Of a DNA stretch of 64,000 bases, positions 51,965 through 60,458 are shown piece by piece. Each line of letters starts with the position of its first letter. Positions within the stretch are counted from its first letter, which is position 1. The position numbers and the translations under genes were made by a program. The notes below the pieces were generated by a model. The model searched no databases. It saw nothing but the letters and a program-made list of their open reading frames with translations, and was not told the DNA's origin. Origin of the DNA: Kiloniellales bacterium (lineage in GTDB: Bacteria; Pseudomonadota; Alphaproteobacteria; Kiloniellales; JAKSBE01); contig JASJBF010000027.1 in NCBI GenBank assembly GCA_030066685.1, positions 1-64,000 on the forward strand. Direction: 5' to 3'.

Positions 51965-52618
51965 TTGGCAGCGGGCACAGCGGGCGGCATGCAGGACTCG
52001 GGCGCCTTCTCCACGGAGGTCAAGATCCTGCTCGGCGGCGCGGCGCTGGCGCTGGTGGTCTCCGGCATCGCGCCCGCGGACGGCCTGACCTGGTTCTTCG
52101 AGACCCTGCCGATCATGATCGGCCTGCCGCTCCTGGTCTGGACCCGGCGGCGCTTTCCCCTGACACCACTGCTCTACCGGCTGCTCTTCCTGCACGCCCT
52201 GATCCTCGCCCTTGGCGGCCACTACACCTACGCCCAGGTGCCCCTGGGATTCTGGGCCCAGGACTTCTTCGACCTCTCGCGCAACCACTACGACCGCCTC
52301 GGCCACGTCGCCCAGGGCTTCGTGCCCGCGATCCTGGTCCGCGAGATCCTGGTCCGCCGCTCGCCGCTCGTCGGCAGCCGCTGGCTCCCGGTCCTGACCG
52401 TCGCCTTCTGCCTCGCCTTCAGCGCGCTCTACGAGCTGATCGAGTGGTGGGCCGCCCTGCTTCTCGGCGCCGAGGCCGACGCCTTCCTCGCGACCCAGGG
52501 CGATCCCTGGGACACCCAGTGGGACATGTTCCTGGCGCTCTGCGGCGCGCTGGCCGCGCTCATCCTGCTGTCGCGCCTCCATGACCGCCAGCTCGCCTGG
52601 CTCGGCCGGTCCCGCTAG
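51965..52618 (+). CDS. DUF2238 (YjdF-like) integral membrane protein
   Basis: The 217-residue protein starts at TTG 51965 with GAGGAGACG upstream, or at ATG 51989. It has about six membrane helices and the DUF2238 signature HYTYAQVPLGFW, NHYDRLGHVAQGFVPAILVR and ALYELIEWWAALLLG. The function of the family is unknown; acidic and histidine residues in the membrane suggest metal or ion handling. Confidence 0.85.
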   Translation: MAAGTAGGMQDSGAFSTEVKILLGGAALALVVSGIAPADGLTWFFETLPIMIGLPLLVWTRRRFPLTPLLYRLLFLHALILALGGHYTYAQVPLGFWAQDFFDLSRNHYDRLGHVAQGFVPAILVREILVRRSPLVGSRWLPVLTVAFCLAFSALYELIEWWAALLLGAEADAFLATQGDPWDTQWDMFLALCGALAALILLSRLHDRQLAWLGRSR

Positions 52619-52939
52619 GCCATCTCCGCCTTCGGGCCGGCCGGCCCCTCTCCAAGCGCAGCGACAGGTGCCCTGCAACCGTCCGAGCCGGGCGCGAAGC
52701 CGTCGTGCCGATTCGGGCGCGGCGATACCGCGGCTTTCGGCGCGGCACAGCAGATTGGCGGCCGCAGCTCATGCTTCCGCGGCGGCAGTCCCCGGGCCGG
52801 CGAAGCGAGAGCGCCACAAGAACGCGGGGCCGCGGCCCTGACGCTTGAGTTTTTTTGCCCCCGGCGCGACTCTGGCGTCACCCGTCCGTGTGTGCATGCG
52901 CGTCGCGCGAAAACCGGATGAGGCGCGCTCAGGGGGGGC
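52619..52939. other. Intergenic region without recognised genes
   Basis: No credible coding sequence was found in these 321 bases. A T-rich run (GAGTTTTTTTGCC near 52848) follows a GC-rich stretch and may terminate transcription from the DUF2238 gene. The promoter of the downstream symporter should lie after it. Confidence 0.4.
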
Positions 52940-55114
52940 ATGCGCATGAACCTCGCAACACAGGTCCTCGTCGGTCTGGGTCTGGGCGTGGTGGCGGGTG
53001 TCTTCTTCGGCGATCTGATGGAGGTCCTCGGGGTCGCCGGGGACGCCTTCATCATGCTGTTGCAGATGACGGTCATTCCCTACATCGTCGTCGCCCTGAT
53101 CTGCGGGCTCGGCCGGCTCGACTACCAGCAGGCCAAGCGGCTCGCGCTCTGCGGCGGCGGCGTCCTGCTGACGCTTTGGGCGATCGGCCTCGCGCTCGTT
53201 TTTCTCGGGCCGCTCGCCTACCCGGATTGGCCGACGCCCTCGTTCTTCAGCACCAACCTGATCCGCGAGCCCGAGCCGGTCGATTTCCTGGCGCTCTACA
53301 TCCCGGCCAATTTCTTTCACGCCCTCTCCAACGCGGTCGTGCCGGCGATCGTGGTCTTCAGCGCGCTGATCGGGCTCTGCCTGATCGGGATCGAGAACAA
53401 GCGCGTTCTGCTGGAGCCCTTGTCGGTCGCCTCCGAGGCGCTGATTCGTCTGACCGGCCTGGTCGCCAGGCTCGCGCCCTTCGGCGTGTTCGCGATCGTC
53501 GCCAGCGCCGCGGGCAGCCTGCGCCTCGACGAGTTGGGACGTCTGCAGGTCTACCTCGCAATCGACATCCTGCTCGCCGTCGTCCTCAGCTTCTGGATTC
53601 TGCCAAGCCTGGTGGCGGCACTGACGCCGCTCCGCTATCGCGACATCCTCACCTATCTCCGCGCCCCGCTGATCACCGCCTTTGCCACCGGAAGCCTGCT
53701 GATCGTCCTGCCGCTGCTCGCCACGCAAAGCAAGGAGCTGCTCGACAAGATCCATGACCAAAAGGACGACCGGGCAAAGCGGGCCAGGGCCTCGGTCGAT
53801 ATCTTGATCCCGACCTTCTTCGCCTTTCCGAATCTCGGGCTCGTCATGTCCCTGGCCTTCGCGCTCTTCGCCGGCTGGTATGTCGGATCGAGCGTTGCGG
53901 CAGAGAACTATCCGACCCTGGCGGTCGTCGGCATCGGCAGCCTGTTCGGCGGGCCCGTGCTTGCGATCCCCTTTCTCCTGGATCTGCTCCGACTGCCGAC
54001 CGATCTGTTCCACCTCTACGTCACCGTCGACGTGCTGAGCAGTCGCTTCGGCACGCTCCTGGCCGCGATGCATCTGACCACGATCGGGTTGATCGGCGCC
54101 GTCGCGATGGAGGGCAGGGTGCGGGCCCGGCCGTGGCCTCTGCTGCGCTTCACCTTGGTCACGACACTGCTGGTCGTTGCGGTCCTCTTCGGCCTGCGCG
54201 CCTTCTACACGAACGTCCTGGTCGTGCCCTACACCAAGGCCGAAGCGCTGGCGGGTCTGGAGCTTCTCCGCACGCCGCAGCCCGCCAGGGTGTTCGAGGA
54301 ACCGCCGCCGGCCGCGCACAACGAGCTCGGCAGGCCCCGCACCTATGTCGAAGTCCTGGAGAGCGGGGTGCTCCGCGCCTGCTACGGACCCAAGACCTAT
54401 CCGACGGCCTACTTCAACGCCTCCGGCGACTTGGTCGGTTTCGACGTCGAGATGGCGCATAGGCTGGCGCGGGATTGGGGCCTGACGCTCGAGTTCGTGC
54501 CCTTGGTCAGGGCTGAGGGCTGGTTCGACACGGTGAACAGCGGCTACTGCGACATCGCCATGATTCAAGTTCCCCTGCTGGCCAGCAATTCCTCGCGGGT
54601 CGACCTGACCAGAGCCTTTACCAGCGAGACCGCGGCTTTCCTCGTGCCGGACCATGCGCGTGACCGCTTCTCGAGCTGGCTCGAGGTTCGGGACCGTGGC
54701 GATCTCCGGATCGCCGCCTACGATTTCGAGCACACGCAGACCCTGATCCGGCGGCTGATCCCCGACGCGACGGTGGTTCCCCTGCAGACCGCGACCGAGT
54801 ACCGCAGGCTGATCGAGTCCGGGCTCGAGGAGGTCGACGCGATCCTGAGTCCCGCGGAGGAGGCGGTCGCCTGGACCATCCTCTATCCGCAATACACCGT
54901 GGTCATTCCCAGGCCGGTCGCCAGCTTTCCCATGGGCTACGTCTTGCCGAAGGGAAGCGTGGAGCTGCTCAAGGCCGTGAACGTGTGGCTCCAGTTCGCC
55001 GAGCGAAACCGCACGATCGAGGGGCTCTACGATTACTGGATCCAGGGCAAGACGGACGAGCAGCGGGCGCCGCGCTGGTCGGTGATCCGCGACGTCCTAC
55101 ACTGGGTCGACTGA
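52940..55114 (+). CDS. Dicarboxylate/amino-acid:cation symporter fused to a SBP_bac_3 solute-binding domain
   Basis: The 724-residue protein begins MRMNLATQVLVGLGLGV; ATG 52946 is an alternative. Residues 1-420 are a DAACS/SDF-type transporter with about eight helices. The Ser-rich loop and NMDGT motif that bind Na+ and dicarboxylates are not conserved (TAFATGSLLIVLPLL and SVDILIPTFFAFPNLG stand there). Residues 450-715 are a periplasmic binding domain of the amino-acid type (VLRACYGPKTYPTAYFNASG, GFDVEMAHRLARDWGLTLEF). A receptor fused to a secondary transporter is unusual and implies delivery of a captured solute. Confidence 0.88.
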   Translation: MRMNLATQVLVGLGLGVVAGVFFGDLMEVLGVAGDAFIMLLQMTVIPYIVVALICGLGRLDYQQAKRLALCGGGVLLTLWAIGLALVFLGPLAYPDWPTPSFFSTNLIREPEPVDFLALYIPANFFHALSNAVVPAIVVFSALIGLCLIGIENKRVLLEPLSVASEALIRLTGLVARLAPFGVFAIVASAAGSLRLDELGRLQVYLAIDILLAVVLSFWILPSLVAALTPLRYRDILTYLRAPLITAFATGSLLIVLPLLATQSKELLDKIHDQKDDRAKRARASVDILIPTFFAFPNLGLVMSLAFALFAGWYVGSSVAAENYPTLAVVGIGSLFGGPVLAIPFLLDLLRLPTDLFHLYVTVDVLSSRFGTLLAAMHLTTIGLIGAVAMEGRVRARPWPLLRFTLVTTLLVVAVLFGLRAFYTNVLVVPYTKAEALAGLELLRTPQPARVFEEPPPAAHNELGRPRTYVEVLESGVLRACYGPKTYPTAYFNASGDLVGFDVEMAHRLARDWGLTLEFVPLVRAEGWFDTVNSGYCDIAMIQVPLLASNSSRVDLTRAFTSETAAFLVPDHARDRFSSWLEVRDRGDLRIAAYDFEHTQTLIRRLIPDATVVPLQTATEYRRLIESGLEEVDAILSPAEEAVAWTILYPQYTVVIPRPVASFPMGYVLPKGSVELLKAVNVWLQFAERNRTIEGLYDYWIQGKTDEQRAPRWSVIRDVLHWVD

Positions 55115-55151
55115 GCCGGGGATCGCGCCGCACGCCGGCCGCCCCGCCCGC

Positions 55152-55586
55152 TCAGGCGGGGGGATCCCAGATGCCGGGGTCCGGGTTCTTCTCGGCGCAG
55201 GGCAGCTCCCTGTCGATCCGGTGCCAGGGCTGGGCCGAGGCAGTCCAGATGCTGCCCTGGGACTCGAAACCGCTCGGGTCGTCCAGGGTGCCGGCCTTGA
55301 TCGATTTGAACTCGGGATGGCTGCCGTTGTAGGAGATCAGGTGCACGCCGCAGCGCGGGCAGAACTCCCGGAAGACCTCGGCGCCGCTGTCGGCTTTGAC
55401 CCTGTAGGTTCGGGTCTCGCCGGCGGTCACGGTCACGGCCGACGCCGGGTACATGGAGCCGTAGGCGGCGCCGCCGCCGGCGACCACCTGGCAGTCGCGG
55501 CAGTAGCAGGCGCCGGAGACGATCGGCTCGCCCTCGACCAGATAGCGGACCGCGCCGCAGAGGCAGCCGCCCTCGCGTTTCGTCAT
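55152..55586 (-). CDS. GFA-family (glutathione-dependent formaldehyde-activating fold) protein
   Basis: The 144-residue protein begins MTKREGGCLCGAVRYLV; AGGAG lies 7 bases upstream and the ATG overlaps the MarR stop by one base. Zinc ligands follow the GFA pattern: GCLCGAVRY, CYCRDCQVVAGG and FCPRCGVHL. It is co-transcribed with the MarR-type regulator and probably controlled by it. The reaction is not established. Confidence 0.87.
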   Translation of the reverse strand: MTKREGGCLCGAVRYLVEGEPIVSGACYCRDCQVVAGGGAAYGSMYPASAVTVTAGETRTYRVKADSGAEVFREFCPRCGVHLISYNGSHPEFKSIKAGTLDDPSGFESQGSIWTASAQPWHRIDRELPCAEKNPDPGIWDPPA

Positions 55587-56059
55587 CACCGGTCTCCTTC
55601 CTGCCGTTCTCTGGCTTCGGCGTTGTGCGCTCCGAAGGCGCGGATGATGTCCTGCAGGGTGGCCCGGGTCGTGTCCACCGCCGCCCGGTCCAGGGCCAGG
55701 GCGATGGGCTGCATCACCGCCGCCTCTCGCGCCTTTATGCCGGTGATCGCCGTCAGCCCGGCCGGGGTCAGGGCCAGCAGCATCGAGCGCTTGTGCGCCG
55801 CGTTGGTCCGCTTGGCGAGGAGGCCGGCGTCGAGCAGCTCGTTGGCGGTCTTCTGGATGAACTGCCGCGGCAGAACCAGGCGCCGACCGATCGCCGGCAC
55901 CGTCAGCGGCCCCCGGTCGAGGAGCTGCTCCAGCACCGCGCGCTGCGGCACCGTGATCCCGGTCCCCGCCAGCTCGATCTGGACCGCCGCCTCCAGGACC
56001 TTGTAGAGCGGCCGCACCAGCCGGATCACCTCATAGAGCGCCTCGGTCCGCGATGCCAT
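55586..56059 (-). CDS. MarR-family transcriptional regulator
   Basis: The 157-residue protein begins MASRTEALYEVIRLVRP. A winged helix spans residues 35-125 (VPQRAVLEQLLDRGPLTVPA, LPRQFIQKTANELLDAGLLA, NAAHKRSMLLALTPAG). A strong operator-like inverted repeat lies immediately upstream of its start, so autorepression is likely. The downstream GFA gene is the probable second target. Confidence 0.85.
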   Translation of the reverse strand: MASRTEALYEVIRLVRPLYKVLEAAVQIELAGTGITVPQRAVLEQLLDRGPLTVPAIGRRLVLPRQFIQKTANELLDAGLLAKRTNAAHKRSMLLALTPAGLTAITGIKAREAAVMQPIALALDRAAVDTTRATLQDIIRAFGAHNAEARERQEGDR

Positions 56060-56061
56060 GA

Positions 56062-56098
56062 TGACATGTAGACTGTCATATTGACACTCTACATGTCA
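56062..56098. promoter_or_regulatory. Nested inverted repeat, probable MarR operator
   Basis: The perfect arms TGACATGTAGA (56062-56072) and TCTACATGTCA (56088-56098) enclose a second pair TGTCA (56074) / TGACA (56082). It begins 2 bases upstream of the regulator's ATG and includes TTGACA boxes on both strands, so it could serve the divergent promoters. Confidence 0.65.
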
Positions 56099-56209
56099 AT
56101 AGGTGCTCAGCGTGGGCGACTCACGTCGATCCGCCCGCAGACTGGCCGCTTTCGGACCTCATCATCCCTTGCGTCTCGCGCCCGCGCCGCCGAGGTGTTA
56201 GGCAAGGCC

Positions 56210-56848
56210 ATGCTCGATTTCGAAACCTGCAACCAGGCCCGGCTGCGGCGCGATCCCGCCTTCGACGGCGTCTTCTTCGTCGCGGTGCGGACGACCCGGA
56301 TCTACTGCCGCCCGGTCTGCCCGGTGAAGCAGCCGCTGACCCGCAACGTGACCTTCTACCCCAGCGCCGCGGCCGCCGAGCGGGCCGGCTACCGCCCCTG
56401 CCTGCGCTGCCGGCCCGAGACCGCGCCCTTCTGCCCGGCCTGGCAGGGCACCCGGACGACGGTGGCGCGAGCGCTCCGGCTGATCGAGGCCGGCGCCCTG
56501 GACCGGGACGGCGTCGAGGCCCTGGCCGCGCGCCTCGGCGTCGGTCCGCGCCATCTCTCGCGGCTCTTCGCCCGGCACGTCGGCGCCCCGCCGCTGCAGA
56601 TCGCCAGGACCCTGCGCCTCCAGCGCGCCAAGCGGCTGCTCGACGCGACCGCGCTGCCGATGACCGAGATCGCGGCCCGCGCCGGCTTCCGCAGCCTGCG
56701 CCGCTTCAACGCGGCCTTCGCCGTGCTCTACGGCCGCCCGCCCTCGGCCCTGCGCCGCCGCGCGGCGGTCCCGGAGCCCGAGGGCCGCCCGCCTGCGGTC
56801 CCGAAAGGAGCGCCGCAACGTCAGATCCGCGCCGCCGCGTCGCCCTGA
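56210..56848 (+). CDS. Ada-type metal-binding and AraC-domain regulator (AdaA-like)
   Basis: The 212-residue protein begins MLDFETCNQARLRRDPAFDG. Residues 5-80 are the Ada zinc domain with its four cysteines in YCRPVCPVK and CLRCRPE, which becomes methylated by methylphosphotriester in Ada. Residues 85-190 are an AraC DNA-binding domain (VEALAARLGVGPRHLSRLFA). No methyltransferase or AlkA part follows, so it resembles AdaA or the N-terminal half of AlkA fusions. It probably activates alkylation repair genes. Confidence 0.85.
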   Translation: MLDFETCNQARLRRDPAFDGVFFVAVRTTRIYCRPVCPVKQPLTRNVTFYPSAAAAERAGYRPCLRCRPETAPFCPAWQGTRTTVARALRLIEAGALDRDGVEALAARLGVGPRHLSRLFARHVGAPPLQIARTLRLQRAKRLLDATALPMTEIAARAGFRSLRRFNAAFAVLYGRPPSALRRRAAVPEPEGRPPAVPKGAPQRQIRAAASP

Positions 56849-56875
56849 TGCCGCGCGCCCAGACAGGAGGAGCCG

Positions 56876-57646
56876 ATGTCCCAAGCCGAGAAAGCCCGCG
56901 CCTTCGCCGACCTTCACAAGCCCGGCGCGCCGCTGCTGCTCTACAACATCTGGGACGCTGGCGGCGCCAAGGCCATCGCCGAGGCCGGCGCCAAGGCGGT
57001 CGCGACCGGCAGCTGGTCGGTGGCGGCGGCCCAGGGCTACCGCGACGGCCAGGCGATCCCGCTCGACCTGGTGCTGACCCTCCTCGCGCGCATCGCCGGC
57101 AGCGTCGAGCTGCCGGTCAGCCTGGACTTCGAGGGCGGCTACGCCGAGGCGCCGGAAGACCTGGCCGCCAACCTCGCCCGGGTCATCGAGGCCGGGGCAA
57201 TTGGCATCAACTTCGAGGACCAGGTGGTCGGCGGCGCCGGCCTCCACGCACCCGAAGTGCAATGCGCGCGGATCGCCGCCCTGCGCGCCGCCGCCGAGGC
57301 GGCCGGGCTGCCGTTCTTCCTCAACGCCCGGACCGACCTCTTCCTGAAGGAGAAGGACCGCGGCAGGCACGCCGATCTGGTGCCGGAAGCCATCGAGCGC
57401 GCCGCCGCCTACGCCGAGGCCGGGGCCAGCGGCTTCTTCGCGCCCGGCCTGGTCGCCCCGGACCTGATCGGCGCGGTCTGCGAGGCCACCGCCCTGCCGG
57501 TCAACATCATGATGCTCGACGGCGCGCCTTCGATGGCGGCCCTGGCCGCCCTCGGCGTCGCCCGGATCAGCCACGGGCCGGGGCCCTACGTCACCGCGAT
57601 GGCCGACCTCGCCGCGGACTTCCGGGAGGCCGCCGGCGCCGGGTGA
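56876..57646 (+). CDS. PEP-mutase/isocitrate-lyase family protein
   Basis: The 256-residue protein begins MSQAEKARAFADLHKPG, with CAGGAGGAG upstream. Barrel motifs of the family are visible: LYNIWDAGGAKAIAEAGAKA, GSWSVAAAQGYRDG, SLDFEGGYAEAPED, NFEDQVVG and FFLNARTDLF. It likely cleaves or rearranges a C-C or C-P bond of a 2-oxo or hydroxy acid with Mg2+. The substrate is unknown. It follows the Ada-like gene by 27 bases. Confidence 0.87.
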   Translation: MSQAEKARAFADLHKPGAPLLLYNIWDAGGAKAIAEAGAKAVATGSWSVAAAQGYRDGQAIPLDLVLTLLARIAGSVELPVSLDFEGGYAEAPEDLAANLARVIEAGAIGINFEDQVVGGAGLHAPEVQCARIAALRAAAEAAGLPFFLNARTDLFLKEKDRGRHADLVPEAIERAAAYAEAGASGFFAPGLVAPDLIGAVCEATALPVNIMMLDGAPSMAALAALGVARISHGPGPYVTAMADLAADFREAAGAG

Positions 57647-57707
57647 CGGGGCCGGGCGGCGACCGGAGCGCGAGTCCCTGGGGCGGGCCCACGAACGAGC
57701 TGCGTGG

Positions 57708-58121
57708 TCAGGCGATCGGCTTTTCGAGGAAGCAGAGTGGGTTGCCGCCTTCATACTCCGGCAGCTCGCCGAAAATGCGGAAGCCCAGCTTTTCGTACAA
57801 GCTTCGCGCCTTCGGGTTGCGGGTCTCGAGATGGATCCGGTTGCAGCCTCGGTCTTTGGCCAGGGTCTCGGCCTGACTGAGCAGCCGGCTGCCCAGGCCC
57901 TGTCCGCGGTGGCTGTGAGCCACCCAAAGCTCGGAGACGTGGGCCGCCTTGAAGGCGATCTCTCCCTTGCACCCGGCCAGGAGTTCCTCGTCGTCCGACA
58001 GGGCGGCGAGAAAGAAGGTCGGCATCTCGTGATCTTGGAGCGCCTGACCGGCTTCGGCCAGGCGCAGGTGCAGTTCTTCGGCCATGTCCTCGGGGGCGGG
58101 CAGGTAACGGCGAATGATCAT
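57708..58121 (-). CDS. GNAT-family N-acetyltransferase
   Basis: The 137-residue protein begins MIIRRYLPAPEDMAEEL. The acetyl-CoA-binding motif reads RGQGLGSRLLSQAET and the C-terminal block RNPKARSLYEKLGFRIFG is typical. The substrate is unknown. It is a short single gene with no operon partner. Confidence 0.87.
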   Translation of the reverse strand: MIIRRYLPAPEDMAEELHLRLAEAGQALQDHEMPTFFLAALSDDEELLAGCKGEIAFKAAHVSELWVAHSHRGQGLGSRLLSQAETLAKDRGCNRIHLETRNPKARSLYEKLGFRIFGELPEYEGGNPLCFLEKPIA

Positions 58122-58470
58122 CGCGAGCTCCCGGCGATGGGATTGCGCACATGTGCGAGCACTCTATTGCAGTCCTCTCGATTTCCAAGGCGAAGGATCG
58201 CTCCCGCAAGGCGTCGAGGTTCGCGATGAAGCGATCTCTCCCCTGATCGCGCGAAGCCGACCGAGAGCGCCCACAGGGCTTGGCTGCTTCCCAAGCAGAT
58301 CTGGCGGCTTAGAATGAGCTGCCGCCGACCGGCTCCTTCATCGCGCGGATCGGTCGAAGATCCCCGGCGATGGCCCTGGGACGGGAAGCCGGTCCGGGAG
58401 TCGACCGCGCCGCCGCTTGGGCCCGGTCGGGGCGGCGACACCTGAAACCTCGAGCCCAGAGGGGAGCATC
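58122..58470. other. Intergenic region without recognised genes
   Basis: These 349 bases between the divergent GNAT and dodecin genes contain no convincing coding frame, repeat or RNA that I can name. Both promoters must lie here. Confidence 0.4.
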
Positions 58471-58680
58471 ATGTCCGAAAGCGTCTACAAGATCATCGAA
58501 CTCGTCGGGACCAGCAGCGAGTCCTGGGAGAAGGCGGCCGCCGCCGCGGTCGAGCGGGCCGGCAAGTCCCTGCGCGGCCTCCGGGTCGCCGAGATCTCCG
58601 AGATGGACATGACCATCAAGGACGGCCGCGTCGAGTCCTACCGCGCCAAGGTCAAGGTCTCCTTCAAGTACGACAGCTGA
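58471..58680 (+). CDS. Dodecin flavoprotein
   Basis: The 69-residue protein begins MSESVYKIIELVGTSSESW with GAGGGGAGC upstream. It covers the whole dodecin fold, with the buried Trp (ESWEKAAAAAVERAGKS) that stacks on flavin and the C-terminal strand VSFKYDS. Dodecins assemble as 12-mers that store or buffer flavins in the cytoplasm. Confidence 0.94.
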   Translation: MSESVYKIIELVGTSSESWEKAAAAAVERAGKSLRGLRVAEISEMDMTIKDGRVESYRAKVKVSFKYDS

Positions 58681-58695
58681 GGCCGCTGCCCCGCT

Positions 58696-59079
58696 CTAGT
58701 CCTTGACGGCCTCCGCCTCGATCTCGACCAGGTGCTCGGGCCCGGACAAGGCCGCGATCTCGAGGTAGGTGCAGGCGCAGAGGTGGCCGTTTAGCATGCG
58801 GTCCCGGACCTCGCGGTAGAGCGCGACCTGGCCAGGCACCGTCACGTAGACGGTCGCGCGCAAGAGGTGCCGGACCTCGAAGCCGCCGACGGCCATGACC
58901 GCGAAGACGTTGGACCAGGCCCGTGCCATCTGGGCCTCGAGCCCGTCTTCCGGGGTGCCGTCGGGGCGCAGGCCGAGCTGCCCGGCGACCACCATGCGCT
59001 CCGCCCCCGCCGCGTGCACGATGCCTTGCGCATAGCGGGACAGGGACTTGTAGGACTTGTCGGGAGTTACGACTCGCAT
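58696..59079 (-). CDS. Rid-family protein
   Basis: The 127-residue protein begins MRVVTPDKSYKSLSRYAQG. It has the Rid fold (MVVAGQLGLRPDGTPEDGLE, VYVTVPGQVALYREVRDRML) and the closing HLVEIEAEAVKD. It lies 53 bases from a second, different Rid gene. Rid proteins deaminate imines or related intermediates; the substrate here is unknown. Confidence 0.85.
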   Translation of the reverse strand: MRVVTPDKSYKSLSRYAQGIVHAAGAERMVVAGQLGLRPDGTPEDGLEAQMARAWSNVFAVMAVGGFEVRHLLRATVYVTVPGQVALYREVRDRMLNGHLCACTYLEIAALSGPEHLVEIEAEAVKD

Positions 59080-59132
59080 CCGGAGCTCCTTGGCAGGATG
59101 TCGAAATCGGGGTCTCGGGGCCGGGCCGGCGA

Positions 59133-59531
59133 TCAGCCGTCCCGGACCATGGCAATGCCCTTGACCTCGCAGATCAGGCCCGGCTGCGCCAGCTCGGCGA
59201 TGCCGATCATCGTCATCGCGGGATAGGGCGCCTCGACGTAGCGGTTGCGCACCGTCATGAACAGCTCGAAGTCGCGCTGCAGCCGCGTGAAGTAGGCGGT
59301 CATCTCGACCAGGTCGCCCCAGCCGCAGCCGGCTTCGGCGAGCACCAGTCCCATGTTCTCGAAGATCCTCGTGATCTGGGCTTCGGGTTCGCGGACGACG
59401 GCCAAGTCCGCGTCGCGGCCCAGCATGCCGGAGATCAGGAGCAGGGACCCGACGCGCACTCCCGGCGAATGGCCCCGCTGCGAATGCAGCAGGCCGAGGG
59501 CCTCGGGGACGATCGAGCGGAATCGGCTCAT
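59133..59531 (-). CDS. Rid-family protein
   Basis: The 132-residue protein begins MSRFRSIVPEALGLLHSQRG. Rid-fold landmarks are SLLLISGMLGRDA, FENMGLVLAEAGCGWGDLVE and the closing LICEVKGIAMV. It lies between the hydrolase gene and another Rid gene, all on the minus strand and probably one operon with the CoA transferase region upstream. Confidence 0.85.
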   Translation of the reverse strand: MSRFRSIVPEALGLLHSQRGHSPGVRVGSLLLISGMLGRDADLAVVREPEAQITRIFENMGLVLAEAGCGWGDLVEMTAYFTRLQRDFELFMTVRNRYVEAPYPAMTMIGIAELAQPGLICEVKGIAMVRDG

Positions 59532-59558
59532 GTCTTCCTCCTTGGTCGCACTGACCCC

Positions 59559-60368
59559 TTACGGCGCGGCCGGACAACCAGGTTTTCGCTTCCCCGCCAG
59601 GTAGTCGTCGATGATCTCGACCATGCGCGGGCGGCCCAGGCTTTCGTAGTGCCCGGGATGGACGATCTCGGCCGGGAGATCGCGCAGGCGCTCGAGGCTC
59701 GCGATGTAGTCCGGGATGTCGGAGTGATAGTGCTCGTCGATTGGCGCGCCTTCGGTGACCACGTCGCCGGAGAGGAGCGTCCTGGTCGCCGCCTCCCACA
59801 GGCAGATCGAGCCCGGCGAATGTCCCGGCAGGTGCATCACCTCGAAGTGCCGGTCTCCAAGGTCGACGATGTCGCCCTCGGCGACCAGCCTGGTCGCTGG
59901 GGCCGCGGCGATCCCGTAGCGCCCGATGTCGAAGCCGGCATAGGGCAGTGCCTGGAAGCAGGCTTCCCGGTTGGCCGAGAGCAAAGTCCGTTCGTCGTCG
60001 GGCGCGGCGAGGATGTCGGCTTCCGCCGCGTGCACGAGGCGCTCCTCGAACTCGTGGTGGCCGCCGATGTGGTCGAAGTGCGTGTGGCTCGCGACGCAGA
60101 CCGGCGGCCGCTCGGTGAGCTGTGCGACCTGCGCGCGCAGGCTCAGCACGCCCGTGCCGGTATCGAGCAGCAGGTCCTTGTCGCGGCCCCGGACGTGCCA
60201 CATGTTGGCGTAGGCCGCGCCGAAGACGTGCGGCTCGCGGATCAGGGTGACGTCGTCGCTGAAGCGCCGCAGTTCGAACCATCGCTCGGCGACTTCGAGG
60301 GCCAAAGGGGATCTCCCGTGAAAGCGGACGGCGGTCCGCCCGCCGTCAAGGCTCTGGTCGAGCGTCAT
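59559..60368 (-). CDS. Metallo-beta-lactamase-fold hydrolase
   Basis: The 269-residue protein begins MTLDQSLDGGRTAVRFHG. Zinc motifs are present: ASHTHFDHIGG (HxHxDH), MHLPGHSPGSICL, LLSGDVVTEG and a later PGHYESLG. The fold serves many thiolester and lactone hydrolases; the substrate is not known. It precedes two Rid genes, so they may handle the same intermediate. Confidence 0.88.
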   Translation of the reverse strand: MTLDQSLDGGRTAVRFHGRSPLALEVAERWFELRRFSDDVTLIREPHVFGAAYANMWHVRGRDKDLLLDTGTGVLSLRAQVAQLTERPPVCVASHTHFDHIGGHHEFEERLVHAAEADILAAPDDERTLLSANREACFQALPYAGFDIGRYGIAAAPATRLVAEGDIVDLGDRHFEVMHLPGHSPGSICLWEAATRTLLSGDVVTEGAPIDEHYHSDIPDYIASLERLRDLPAEIVHPGHYESLGRPRMVEIIDDYLAGKRKPGCPAAP

Positions 60369-60458
60369 GATAGATCGCCGGCCTTCGGCCCGCCATCCCG
60401 TGGCCTTTGTCCAAAGCGCCGTCCGATCGACTTTGCGTTCCGCGGGCCGGGCCGCGGT

